This document shows positions 16,005 through 23,202 of a stretch of DNA of 23,202 nucleotides, one piece after another. The position numbers were made by a program, and so were the translations under genes. The stretch covers positions 1-23,202 of the forward strand of contig SKHH01000053.1 of the NCBI GenBank assembly GCA_007117055.1, written 5' to 3'. Source of the DNA: Lishizhenia sp. Its GTDB lineage: Bacteria > Bacteroidota > Bacteroidia > Flavobacteriales_D > Crocinitomicaceae. Numbering within the stretch: position 1 is the first letter of the stretch; each line of letters opens with the position of its first letter. The notes under the pieces are model-generated. The model saw nothing but the letters and a program-made list of their open reading frames with translations, had not been told where the DNA came from and searched no databases.

Positions 16005-17366
16005 ATGAGCAATAATTATCACGAAAAAGTTATGCAGTTTTTAGAGGCCATAAAATCAAAAGAAGGTCATGAAACAGAATTTATTCAGGCAGTGGAAGAA
16101 GTTGCTGAAGTGGTAATTCCCTTTATCGAAGAAAACGAAAAATACCAAGGACATAATTTATTGGAGCGCATGATTGAGCCAGAGCGGACAATTATTTTTA
16201 GAGTTCCATGGATCGATGATAATGGAAATCCACGCGTAAATAGAGGTTATCGAGTTCAATTTAATTCAGCAATAGGCCCTTATAAAGGAGGTATTCGTTT
16301 TCATCCTTCTGTGAATCTTTCTATTTTGAAGTTTTTGGGGTTTGAGCAAATATTTAAAAATGCACTAACGACTCTGCCAATGGGTGGAGGTAAAGGTGGT
16401 TCTGACTTTAATCCAAAAGGAAAGTCTAATAACGAAGTAATGCGCTTTTGTCAGTCTTTTATAACCGAATTACAGCGTCATATTGGTCCCGATACGGATG
16501 TGCCTGCTGGAGATATTGGTGTTGGAGCAAGAGAAATTGGTTACATGTTTGGACAGTATAAACGTATTCGAAATGAATTTACTGGAGTAATTACAGGTAA
16601 AGGATTAACTTGGGGTGGCTCTCTAATTCGTCCGGAAGCAACGGGTTACGGAGCTGTATATTTTATTAAAAATATGTTAGACGAAATCGATGATACCTTG
16701 AGAGGAAAAACAGTTGTGATTTCAGGTTCTGGAAATGTAGCGCAATTTGCCATTGAAAAAATTCTTCAGTTTGGGGGAAAAGTGATTTCGGTTTCAGATT
16801 CCTCTGGGTATGTTTTTGTTCCGAATGGTATTCATTCTGAGCAGCTGGACTATTTAAAAGACTTGAAAAATAACAGAAGAGGAAGAATCAAAGAAATGGC
16901 TGATACTTATCCAGATATTCAGTTTTTTGAGGGGGAACGTTCATGGAATGTACCCACTAATGTAGATATTGCTATTCCGTGTGCTACTCAAAATGAGTTA
17001 AATGAGGAAGATGCTCTAAATTTAATTGATAAAGGGATAAAGGTTGTGGGAGAAGGCGCTAACATGCCGTCAACACCAAAAGCGATTGAAACTTTCCAAA
17101 AAAATGGGGTTCTATTCGCACCTGGAAAAGCCGCTAATGCAGGTGGAGTAGCTACTTCAGGGCTTGAAATGTCTCAGAACTCTATAAGAATGAGTTGGAG
17201 CAGGGAAGAAGTAGATACGCATTTGAAAAAGATCATGGAAGATATTCATTCCCAGTGTGTGAAGTACGGAAAAGAAGAAAGTGGAAAAATTAATTACGTC
17301 AAAGGTGCCAACATCGCTGGTTTCGTAAAAGTTGCCGATGCAATGATAGACCAAGGTGTTGTATAA
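16005..17366 (+). CDS. gdhA: Glutamate dehydrogenase, NADP-specific type
   Basis: A 453-residue enzyme, the usual length for hexameric bacterial GDH, joining ammonium to 2-oxoglutarate to give glutamate. The substrate domain shows GPYKGGIRFHP (residues 91-101), PMGGGKGGSDF (125-135, catalytic K130) and TDVPAGDIGVGAREIGYMFG (164-183, catalytic D170). The cofactor domain has the Rossmann glycine loop VISGSGNVAQFA, then VSDSSGYV. The order and the GDH signature support the biosynthetic NADP(H) form, though cofactor choice is inferred from family resemblance. The start at 16005 is chosen because a consensus promoter occupies the longer frame. It stands alone, with its own promoter and a hairpin terminator just after the stop. 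Confidence 0.96.
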   Translation: MSNNYHEKVMQFLEAIKSKEGHETEFIQAVEEVAEVVIPFIEENEKYQGHNLLERMIEPERTIIFRVPWIDDNGNPRVNRGYRVQFNSAIGPYKGGIRFHPSVNLSILKFLGFEQIFKNALTTLPMGGGKGGSDFNPKGKSNNEVMRFCQSFITELQRHIGPDTDVPAGDIGVGAREIGYMFGQYKRIRNEFTGVITGKGLTWGGSLIRPEATGYGAVYFIKNMLDEIDDTLRGKTVVISGSGNVAQFAIEKILQFGGKVISVSDSSGYVFVPNGIHSEQLDYLKDLKNNRRGRIKEMADTYPDIQFFEGERSWNVPTNVDIAIPCATQNELNEEDALNLIDKGIKVVGEGANMPSTPKAIETFQKNGVLFAPGKAANAGGVATSGLEMSQNSIRMSWSREEVDTHLKKIMEDIHSQCVKYGKEESGKINYVKGANIAGFVKVADAMIDQGVV

Positions 17367-17386
17367 ATTACGTCCGAAATGATACT

Positions 17387-17422
17387 AAAAAAAGCGTGAG
17401 TTTTGAAATTCACGCTTTTTTT
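17387..17422. terminator. Bidirectional Rho-independent terminator after gdhA
   Basis: A 13-bp perfect inverted repeat, AAAAAAAGCGTGA (17387-17399) and TCACGCTTTTTTT (17410-17422), has a 10-nt loop. It serves gdhA and the convergent yciO-like gene, whose stop is at 17441. Confidence 0.88.
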
Positions 17423-17440
17423 ATTTACATAATACTTGTT

Positions 17441-18052
17441 TCACAACTCTCCAGCTCCTTGACGAATGATTTCTATATTTCCATCAGTACAATTCACGAT
17501 GGTTGATGCTTCTAATTTTCCATAACCACCATCAATAATTGTGTGCACTTTATCGTCGAAACGCTCGTAAATTTCATAGGGATCAACAAAATATTCCAAT
17601 AATTCATCTTCGTCATCAATTAAAGATGTTGTAACCAAAGGATTCCCCAGTTTTTCAACTATTTCTATTACAATTTTATTGTCGGGGATTTTAATTCCGA
17701 TTTCTTTACGCTTAGAATCAAATAAACGCGGAATGTCATTATTGGCGGTTAGAATAAAAGTAAATGGTCCCGGAAGAGATGAGTTTAATAACTTAAAAGT
17801 GGGTCGGTCAATGGGTTTAACATAAGCAGTGATTTGACTGATATTCTTACAAATAATGGAAAACTTTGATTTACTTAGTTTGATGTTCTTAAGTTTCGCT
17901 AATTTCTCCAAAGCACCTTTGTTTTTGAGGTCACAACCTATAGCGTAAACCGTATCTGTCGGGTAAATAATTAACTCTCCATTTTTTAGCGCTTCAACAA
18001 TGGAATCGATTAATCGATTGTCAATATTATTTTCGTTTATTTCTACTAACAT
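17441..18052 (-). CDS. yciO: YciO-type member of the YrdC/Sua5 family
   Basis: A 203-residue YrdC-fold protein. The family includes TsaC/Sua5, which makes threonylcarbamoyl-AMP for t6A in ANN-decoding tRNAs. Visible motifs are YPTDTVYAIGCD (residues 30-41), PGPFTFIL (94-101), IGIKIPD (118-124), STIVN (183-187) and IIRQGAG (195-201). Where TsaC has the STSANxSG nucleotide loop, this protein reads LVTTSLIDD (139-147), as in E. coli YciO (STSLMLPG). The whole C-terminal layout, with GGYGKLEASTIV, also follows YciO. It may therefore be the paralogue rather than the main t6A enzyme, although many pipelines would call it L-threonylcarbamoyladenylate synthase. It lies 41 bp after mazG on the same strand and is likely co-transcribed. 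Confidence 0.87.
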   Translation of the reverse strand: MLVEINENNIDNRLIDSIVEALKNGELIIYPTDTVYAIGCDLKNKGALEKLAKLKNIKLSKSKFSIICKNISQITAYVKPIDRPTFKLLNSSLPGPFTFILTANNDIPRLFDSKRKEIGIKIPDNKIVIEIVEKLGNPLVTTSLIDDEDELLEYFVDPYEIYERFDDKVHTIIDGGYGKLEASTIVNCTDGNIEIIRQGAGEL

Positions 18053-18093
18053 ATTTCAATTTTACACTCCTAATATACGTATTTTAATATGAT

Positions 18094-18867
18094 TTAATCC
18101 TTTTTTAGGCTCTTTTTAGCTTTTTCCCAATAAACGTCCATTTCATCTAAATTCATACTTGAAATATCTTCTTTGTCTGCTTTCATTAATTGTTCCATCA
18201 GTTGAAAACGGTCGATGAATTTTTGATTAGTTCTTTCCAAAGCGTCCTCTGGGTTAATACCAATAAAACGAGCATAATTGATCATCGAAAAAAGAACGTC
18301 TCCGAATTCATCTTCTATACGGTTACTATTTTTGTCCACTTCAATCTTTAATTCTTGAATTTCTTCAAGTACCTTTTCCCAAACCTGTTCTTGGTTATCC
18401 CAATCAAATCCAATGCCTTTTACTTTTTCTTGAATTCGGGCTGACTTTAACAATGAAGGCAAGGAATTAGGGACTCCAGAAAGTACGGAGGTTTTTCCTT
18501 CCTTCAGTTTTAACTTTTCCCAATTTGCTTTTACCTGTTCTTCGTCTGCGGCCTCAACATCTCCATAAATATGTGGATGACGATGAATGAGTTTATCACA
18601 AATTCCATTTAATACATCAGTAATATCAAATACTTTTTTCTCTTGAGCGATTTTGGAGTAAAAGACGAGGTGCAACATGAGATCTCCTAATTCACCTTTT
18701 AATTCTGTAAGGTCATTTTTTAAAATAGCATCGGATAACTCATAGGTCTCTTCAATGGTTAAGTGTCGCAAAGAAGTAAGTGTTTGCTTTCTATCCCAAG
18801 GACATTTTTCACGTAACTCATCCATTATCGTGAGAAGTCGCTCAAATGCAATTAGTCGTTTATCCAT
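18094..18867 (-). CDS. mazG: Nucleoside triphosphate pyrophosphohydrolase MazG
   Basis: A 257-residue all-helical NTP pyrophosphatase with two MazG domains, near the length of E. coli MazG (263). It hydrolyses (d)NTPs to NMP and PPi, clearing aberrant nucleotides. The first domain has REKCPWDRKQTLTSLRHLTI (residues 19-38), the EExxE metal site E39, E40, E43, and ELGDLMLH with E59 and D62. The second has EDEFGDVLFSMINYARFIG, then ALERTNQKFIDRF. The start at 18867 is preferred to the in-frame ATG at 18939, because residues upstream are not family-like and a consensus promoter lies between the two. The result is a leader of only a few nucleotides. It is first in a two-gene unit with yciO. Confidence 0.94.
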   Translation of the reverse strand: MDKRLIAFERLLTIMDELREKCPWDRKQTLTSLRHLTIEETYELSDAILKNDLTELKGELGDLMLHLVFYSKIAQEKKVFDITDVLNGICDKLIHRHPHIYGDVEAADEEQVKANWEKLKLKEGKTSVLSGVPNSLPSLLKSARIQEKVKGIGFDWDNQEQVWEKVLEEIQELKIEVDKNSNRIEDEFGDVLFSMINYARFIGINPEDALERTNQKFIDRFQLMEQLMKADKEDISSMNLDEMDVYWEKAKKSLKKD

Positions 18868-18877
18868 TTTTTTACTA

Positions 18878-18905
18878 CAAAAATAACTATCTTTCGATGG
18901 AACAA
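18878..18905 (-). promoter_or_regulatory. Bacteroidota-type promoter of mazG-yciO
   Basis: On the minus strand, TTG (18905-18903), a 17-nt spacer and TATTTTTG (18885-18878) match TTG-N17-TAnnTTTG exactly. The -7 box ends 10 nt before the mazG ATG, so transcription would begin roughly 4-7 nt from the start codon. Confidence 0.72.
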
Positions 18906-19068
18906 CCGAAAAATAGACGGGAAAGAATACGGTAAACATTATTATTTACTAAAACAGCCCTAGAAAGGACGGAACAATAAACTCCTTCTTAATTTATCTC
19001 TCCCTCTTTTAAAATGTGGAACACTTACTATTCGAAATAATGCTGAACTTTATATATTCTACCACATA

Positions 19069-20160
19069 TTAACTCGCTATGGCTCTTTCGTTGCTTTGAT
19101 CTAATTGCGTCAAGGGTCTTAACGAAGAACGAATAAATTGCCAACGAGTAGGGAAGTCTGCAAACAAAATGGCGATACGTTTTTTATGCTTTTTAATGGC
19201 GTCTGAAATTGCAGGGGGAGAGATCGGTGGATCCAACTGACCAGCAATATTTTTACCATTTACTACAAGATTCAACTGTTGACACTGCTGCGCTGCTTCC
19301 TCGTACCTGTCCAATAACTCTATTGTTTTATCTTTGTTTTTAACACTTGTGTTCGCTTTGACATACTCGTTCGATTTAGTTTCAAAAATCAATAGCGAAG
19401 TGGGTATTTCAATCGTGACTTTAGATGAATACAAATGAAAAGCAGCGTAAATGGCGTTCTCAACGGCAGATTTTATGTCTTCTAAGCTCACACTCGATTG
19501 AGCAATGTGTTTCAGCGCTTCCTTAGAAAAAACAAAACGGCAATTTAATTCGCTCTCCAGTGTTTTTGCTATTTCGTTTACGTAAAAATGCAAGGATTGA
19601 CTAAATAACTCCTCGGTAAACTTTAGCCGTTCTTTCAGTTTCTGAATGTTAGATTGATTTTGTGTGTTATTCGCTTCAAACAACCGTATTAATTTCTGTT
19701 CTGATACAACACGTTGGTACTCCGCACTTAAAAATGATTGAATCATATTAGCCAACATACTTTTTTCAGAAGCTGTTATTCCTTTAAAATGTACATCTAA
19801 CTTTTGAAGACTATAATTTTCTGGAAAAGAAAGAATGAGTAAATCATGTAACCCATCAAATTGATTTTCAAAACTTAATATTAACGTACGCAAATTTTGT
19901 TCATCGTAGAACGTCGCCTGCTTATTGGATATAGTATCCACTAAAAGATCATCGGATTCAGACCAGAAACTAACCCATTTTTTCGCACGCAATTTTTGAA
20001 GATGTGCAGTTTCGTGATTAGAAAGTCCATTTTTTTCAGAATATATCAATGACTGATTATGAGTTTTCCAGACAGCAGAAACAGACGCTAACCCAGGAAA
20101 AAGCTCTTCTGAACGAATCAAAAGATACTCAATGGGATGATATGTTCCTGCTAAACGCAT
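19069..20160 (-). CDS. Unrecognised 363-aa cytosolic protein, possible regulator
   Basis: I do not recognise the N-terminal two thirds. There is no signal peptide or membrane segment. Residues about 165-210 (SEQKLIRLFEANNTQNQSNI) look like a helical linker or coiled coil. The last 90 residues hold a compact, conserved-looking module: LLDRYEEAAQQCQQLNLVVN, then LDPPISPPAISDAIKKHKK, then FPTRWQFIRSSLRPL. I have an impression of similar endings in other Flavobacteriia proteins but cannot name a family. The basic helix and position suggest nucleic-acid binding, which is inference. ATG at 20160 is preferred over 20175, since a promoter-like box overlaps the latter. The gene has a palindrome-rich AT region upstream and diverges from a small orphan gene. 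Confidence 0.72.
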   Translation of the reverse strand: MRLAGTYHPIEYLLIRSEELFPGLASVSAVWKTHNQSLIYSEKNGLSNHETAHLQKLRAKKWVSFWSESDDLLVDTISNKQATFYDEQNLRTLILSFENQFDGLHDLLILSFPENYSLQKLDVHFKGITASEKSMLANMIQSFLSAEYQRVVSEQKLIRLFEANNTQNQSNIQKLKERLKFTEELFSQSLHFYVNEIAKTLESELNCRFVFSKEALKHIAQSSVSLEDIKSAVENAIYAAFHLYSSKVTIEIPTSLLIFETKSNEYVKANTSVKNKDKTIELLDRYEEAAQQCQQLNLVVNGKNIAGQLDPPISPPAISDAIKKHKKRIAILFADFPTRWQFIRSSLRPLTQLDQSNERAIAS

Positions 20161-20172
20161 AATTAGATTAAG

Positions 20173-20210
20173 CAAAAATATAAAATTAAACTTAATTAAG
20201 TTGCTTAATT
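20173..20210 (-). promoter_or_regulatory. Promoter box with palindromic operator-like sites
   Basis: On the minus strand TATTTTTG (20180-20173) is an exact TAnnTTTG box ending 12 nt before the ATG at 20160. Immediately upstream is a perfect 14-bp palindrome, AACTTAATTAAGTT (20189-20202), then GCTTAATTTTAAG, and a further CTTAATT at about 20250. The palindrome would lie between -33 and -7, a usual operator position. Self-control by the downstream protein is a guess. Confidence 0.5.
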
Positions 20211-20313
20211 TTAAGTTAATTAAAATGTACTGCTTACTTTATTAGTTTTACTTAATTCCGTATTAAAAAGTTACATAACATCGGATATTTGTGGAGTATT
20301 AAAAACAAATGCC

Positions 20314-20730
20314 ATGTATATTTCAGTAACAGAAGAAGAGAAAATCATATTAAATCAGCTTAAACAAGATTTGTATACACTTAACTTATCTATAATTAAG
20401 TTGATGATGAGCTTAGGAACTTTCCTATTAAATGGATTCATCGCATACTTTAAATCATATGATGATTTCTCACTAGAGAATATTCGAAGAAAGGGGATTA
20501 AACAAATTTTAACAGAACGTGCATTGGCTTTTTTTGGAATTACCCTTGAAGAGAAGAAAATCAAAAAGTCACAGACTTCAAGAACTAAAGTTAAAAGAGG
20601 AGGGAAGCTAGTGAAAAAATGTGTACGCGTTGTTCTTTTTCCATGCTACTGGATCATATTATGGACCTATAACTCAAGAAAAAAATATGGACAACAATGT
20701 AAACCACCGAAAAATGAGTTAAAAACCTGA
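20314..20730 (+). CDS. Small cationic protein, possible membrane association, unrecognised
   Basis: A 138-residue protein of unknown family, divergent from the 363-aa gene. A hydrophobic stretch at about residues 26-46 (IIKLMMSLGTFLLNGFIAYF) and a shorter one at about 103-118 (VRVVLFPCYWIILW) could be membrane helices or amphipathic anchors. They are separated by a strongly basic segment at 81-102 rich in Lys and Arg. The end is also basic. There is no signal peptide. Upstream, GATATTTG at about 20283 is a one-mismatch -7 box. Length, codon use and lack of a long competing frame favour a real gene, but with no recognised homologue it remains provisional. Confidence 0.55.
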   Translation: MYISVTEEEKIILNQLKQDLYTLNLSIIKLMMSLGTFLLNGFIAYFKSYDDFSLENIRRKGIKQILTERALAFFGITLEEKKIKKSQTSRTKVKRGGKLVKKCVRVVLFPCYWIILWTYNSRKKYGQQCKPPKNELKT

Positions 20731-20809
20731 AATACATAAGTTTATTTTGATTTATATTGCTTATCACTTTAGCTTTTTTAGTGAGAAATGTAATTATTTT
20801 ATGTGAAAA

Positions 20810-21064
20810 ATGAAACCTCATAAAAATAAATGCGTAACACCACAGAAAAAGATTCTAAAAATGATTTTAAATACGAACGTTATGATTAATAACACTATTG
20901 AATTGGCAAAAAGGCAGTTAGAAGTACATGCTCAAATGGGAGAGAAAAGTACACTTTCTATTTTTGAAGTTGCACGACTAATGGATACTGTTTCAGAAAT
21001 GTCATGTGTAAAAAGTTCTAAATTAAATAATGACAGCATCTTCTTCGGATTTTCGGTAAATTAA
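20810..21064 (+). CDS. Small orphan protein, unrecognised
   Basis: An 84-residue frame with a basic N-terminus (KPHKNKCVTPQKKILKM) and a central helical segment, NTIELAKRQLEVHAQMGEKS, followed by IFEVARLMDTVSEMS. No family is recognised. A hairpin terminator 60 bp after the stop supports transcription through here in this direction. It lies 79 bp downstream of the 138-aa gene and may share its transcript. The true start could be a later Met (residue 18 or 25). Confidence 0.42.
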   Translation: MKPHKNKCVTPQKKILKMILNTNVMINNTIELAKRQLEVHAQMGEKSTLSIFEVARLMDTVSEMSCVKSSKLNNDSIFFGFSVN

Positions 21065-21124
21065 GTAGATGTAAGTATGTATTTTTTTCTTTATGGCGAT
21101 ACATATCGTCTATGATATTTCATT

Positions 21125-21153
21125 AAATCAGTGCTTTATGCGCTGGTTTTTTT
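21125..21153 (+). terminator. Rho-independent terminator after the small orphan gene
   Basis: AAATCAGTGC (21125-21134) pairs with GCGCTGGTTT (21140-21149) over 10 bp including two G-U pairs, with a 5-nt loop and a T run to 21153. The G-U pairs favour the plus-strand transcript. Confidence 0.78.
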
Positions 21154-21256
21154 GTTTATTTCTATTGATGAATAGGTTGTGTTATGCATAATATAAAAAA
21201 TATAGCTTCTTAAATAAGGCACTTTACGACTTAGGGAAAAGCATGCTTCGGTATTT

Positions 21257-21475
21257 TTAGAAAGAGTTTCCTGGAGGAACCACAACAGGAACGCTGATTA
21301 TCGGGTTCTCGATATAATACTGACTACCCATTTCATCACGGTCAGAATTCTCTAATACATAATAATAGTAACTTAAAAACTATGTTTTGAAATAAACTGA
21401 TTAGGTGGTCGAGTGGTTTTGACGAAACGTAGTGAATTTAAAAGTGCGATGCTTCGAGCATAGTCGTTAAGTATC
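21257..21475. repeat. Dispersed noncoding repeat, copy B
   Basis: This is the shorter relative of copy A at 15527-15820 in the same orientation, with the gap-free blocks given there. It lacks the outer and inner arms of the copy A hairpin: relative to A it is about 21 nt shorter on the left and about 50 nt shorter on the right. It keeps the small hairpin ATGCT-TCG-AGCAT (21449-21461). The sequence just beyond, GAACACTCAACCT, imperfectly pairs with AGGTGGTCGAGTGG upstream, so copy B may fold as one longer stem. Confidence 0.78.
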
Positions 21476-21736
21476 GAGAACACTCAACCTCATGTTTAAA
21501 GTGAGCAATCGAATAGGGTAGGAACAAAGTAGAAAGCTCTCTTCAACTTTTCTTGTAATTCAAACATTACTGGGTATTGTTTTGAAGTAGGTCTAAATAA
21601 TAAAGTTAATTATGTTAATTATAGCATATAATTTAAAGAGTTGTTTTAAAGGTGTTTGTGGGCTAAGGTTTACAAATGTCATACATGTTTTCAACTAAAA
21701 GATTACAGTTGTAACAAGTGCTATTCAGTTAATAGT

Positions 21737-21744
21737 TATTTTTG
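21737..21744 (+). promoter_or_regulatory. Candidate -7 box of the XRE regulator gene
   Basis: TATTTTTG matches TAnnTTTG exactly, 40 nt before the ATG at 21785. The nearest TTG (21709-21711) leaves a 25-nt spacer, longer than usual, and lies inside the inverted repeat TTACA-GT-TGTAA, which could be an operator. Confidence 0.45.
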
Positions 21745-21784
21745 TAAACATTATTTTACTTTTTGTTATCAAAAATAATTACAA

Positions 21785-22150
21785 ATGGAAATTCAAGATA
21801 GAATGAAAATGATAATGAAAATGCATCATTTGACAGCATCTTCATTCGCAGACACAATTGGTGTTCAGCGTTCGAGTATTTCACATATTATGTCAGGAAG
21901 AAACAAGCCTAGCCTAGATTTTATTGAAAAAACGCTGTCTTCTTTTCCACGAGTGGACGCGGGTTGGTTAATTACGGGTAAACAAACGAAAGTTGCTCAG
22001 GTTGATCCATTAGGACAACAAAAGAATAAGCTCGAGGAAAAGAGCGCAAAGGAAGAAGAATTGGTATCAACTAAAATAAAGAAGGAGCAACCAAAAACGA
22101 TTGCTAAAATAATTGTTTTTTATTCGGATGGCACGTTTGAAGAGCGCTAG
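21785..22150 (+). CDS. XRE-family helix-turn-helix regulator, Bacteroidota small type
   Basis: A 121-residue predicted DNA-binding protein. Residues 4-60 form a Cro/C1-type HTH: IQDRMKMIMKMHHLTASSFA, DTIGVQRSSISHIMSGRNKP (recognition helix), SLDFIEKTLSSFPRVDAGWL. A charged linker rich in Lys and Glu follows (about 70-102). The C-terminal IAKIIVFYSDGTFEE resembles the short IVxFYxDGTFEE end I associate with many Bacteroidota regulators of this type. Targets are unknown. It is convergent with mnmA; the two stops share the CTAG at 22147-22150 within the palindrome GCGCTAGCGC. A short inverted repeat in its promoter could indicate self-control. Confidence 0.88.
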   Translation: MEIQDRMKMIMKMHHLTASSFADTIGVQRSSISHIMSGRNKPSLDFIEKTLSSFPRVDAGWLITGKQTKVAQVDPLGQQKNKLEEKSAKEEELVSTKIKKEQPKTIAKIIVFYSDGTFEER

Positions 22151-23202
22151 CGCAGGATAACTCCTGAACCAATTAATTCATCATCGTCATACCACGCACA
22201 GAATTGTCCCGGTGTGATACCGCGCTGCAACGTCTTGAACAATACGTATACACTCCCATCTAGCATTAGGGTTGTCGCTTCCTGAAGCATTTGGCGATAA
22301 CGTATACGCACTTTGTAGTTGTATTCCACTCCTTCTTGGAATTGATACTTTTCATTGGTAAATAATAAGTCCTTATTCTCCACTTCTAATGCCCATCGAT
22401 TAAGCCCAGGATGTGTATCTTTTTGACCTGAATAAACAATGTTCTTTTTCGTATCAATCTGTAAGACAAATGATGGATTTGGTCTTCCGCCAATCTGTAA
22501 TCCTTTCCGTTGGCCTATGGTGTAAAAATGCGCTCCCTGGTGTTTAGCAACCTCTTGACCCTCATTATAGTTAAATACTATTGTTTCGACAAGAAGTTTA
22601 ATATTGTCTAAGGTGGGTTTTATGGCATGATATTGTACTAATCCAGGATGCTCCTCAGGGATTTCAATTACTTTACCTGGTTTCACTTCCAGTTGTTGTT
22701 GCAAGAAATTAGGTAGCCGGACTTTACCTACAAAGCAAAGTCCTTGTGAATCTTTTTTATCGGCTGTGACTAAATCATGTTCCTTGGCGATTTTGCGTAC
22801 TTCATTTTTTTGCAACTCACCAATGGGGAATAAAATACGTTGTAATTGCTCTTGTTCTAACTGACATAAAAAGTACGATTGGTCCTTAGTCGCATCTTTA
22901 CCACTTAATAGACTCACAGTTCCATCATCATGCTCCTTTCGGCGACAATAATGGCCTGTAGCGACATATTCCGCTCCTAAATTTAACGCCGCTTTAAGGA
23001 ATACATCAAATTTAATTTCTCGATTGCATAGTACGTCAGGATTAGGTGTTCGTCCGGCGGCGTATTCATTGAACATGTATTCTACGATACGCTCTTTGTA
23101 TTCTTTGCTTAAATCAATGACTTGAAAGGGGATGCCTAGTTGATTTGCAATGAGTAAAGCGTCGTTACTATCATCTATCCACGGACATTCATCTGAAATG
23201 GT
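22147..23202 (-). CDS. mnmA: tRNA-specific 2-thiouridylase MnmA, C-terminal part (5' end outside window)
   Basis: The frame is open to the right edge, so the N-terminal ATP-binding P-loop is missing; about 351 residues are visible. MnmA adds sulfur to U34 of Lys, Glu and Gln tRNAs. The visible part begins with DECPWIDDSNDALLIANQLG, then RTPNPDVLCNREIKFD, with the catalytic Cys in the DVLCN context. YVATGHYCRR, LLSGKDATKDQSYFL and DSQGLCFVGKV follow, the last with the second catalytic Cys. FYTIGQRKGLQIGG and the C-terminal beta-barrel ending GQFCAWYDDDELIGSGVI complete it. The Met at 23076 is internal. A stretch around PGLVQYHAIKPTLDNIKLLV is an insert also seen in Bacteroidota forms, from memory. 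It is convergent with the XRE gene. Confidence 0.96.
   Translation of the reverse strand, partial: TISDECPWIDDSNDALLIANQLGIPFQVIDLSKEYKERIVEYMFNEYAAGRTPNPDVLCNREIKFDVFLKAALNLGAEYVATGHYCRRKEHDDGTVSLLSGKDATKDQSYFLCQLEQEQLQRILFPIGELQKNEVRKIAKEHDLVTADKKDSQGLCFVGKVRLPNFLQQQLEVKPGKVIEIPEEHPGLVQYHAIKPTLDNIKLLVETIVFNYNEGQEVAKHQGAHFYTIGQRKGLQIGGRPNPSFVLQIDTKKNIVYSGQKDTHPGLNRWALEVENKDLLFTNEKYQFQEGVEYNYKVRIRYRQMLQEATTLMLDGSVYVLFKTLQRGITPGQFCAWYDDDELIGSGVILR

Larger units (their letters stand above)
21065..21784. other. 720-bp gene-free stretch
   Basis: No convincing gene is seen on either strand. It holds a terminator (21125-21153), repeat copy B (21257-21475), AT-rich sequence from about 21480 to 21700 with no clear structure, a short inverted repeat TTACA-GT-TGTAA (21703-21714) and a candidate promoter for the XRE gene. 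A weak stem, GGCGAT/ATCGTC, lies at 21095-21110. Confidence 0.7.

Noticed and set aside
20740..20800. A terminator between the 138-aa and 84-aa genes (TCACT...AGTGA)
   Set aside because: The stem is only 5 bp with a long T-rich loop and no T run after it.

Overview
The window is chromosomal DNA from a member of the Bacteroidota, most likely a marine or aquatic Flavobacteriales lineage; Crocinitomicaceae-like is only a guess. The support is low GC, the absence of clear Shine-Dalgarno sites, several good matches to the Bacteroidota promoter (TTG, about 17 nt, TAnnTTTG), and the families present: DUF2805, SiaC/DUF1987, ACMSD, the short Bacteroidota forms of ParE and ParC, and an OmpL-like barrel. 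No rRNA, tRNA, CRISPR array, transposase or phage gene was seen.

Layout. Positions 1-4805 hold the 3' part of a RecB/AddA-like helicase-nuclease, then small conserved genes: DUF2805, DUF1853, a SiaC-like phosphoprotein, a GNAT acetyltransferase and a DUF58 protein. Positions 5007-6269 hold a promoter, lysA and a hairpin terminator. On the minus strand an ACMSD-like decarboxylase overlaps recR by one base. parE and parC follow on the plus strand as a tight pair, with 17 consecutive A bases inside parE. Next come an unrecognised secreted protein and a convergent outer-membrane barrel whose stop codons share one CTAG. Positions 15447-16004 have no ordinary gene but hold a dispersed repeat (copy A) containing a 142-nt nested hairpin. 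gdhA follows with its own promoter and terminator, then a minus-strand mazG-yciO pair.

Positions 19069-21784 look like an accessory stretch: an unrecognised 363-aa protein with a palindromic upstream region, two small orphan genes, a terminator, and a second, shorter copy (B) of the same repeat. The window ends with a small XRE-type regulator convergent with mnmA, again sharing a CTAG at the stops; mnmA runs off the right edge.

Most genes are core metabolism and genome maintenance: Lys and Glu metabolism, tryptophan breakdown, nucleotide-pool cleaning, tRNA thiolation, recombination repair and chromosome decatenation. The best candidates for something undescribed are the two-copy repeat with its hairpin, the palindrome-controlled 363-aa protein, and the homopolymer in parE. 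No defence system or other obvious multi-gene novelty was recognised.
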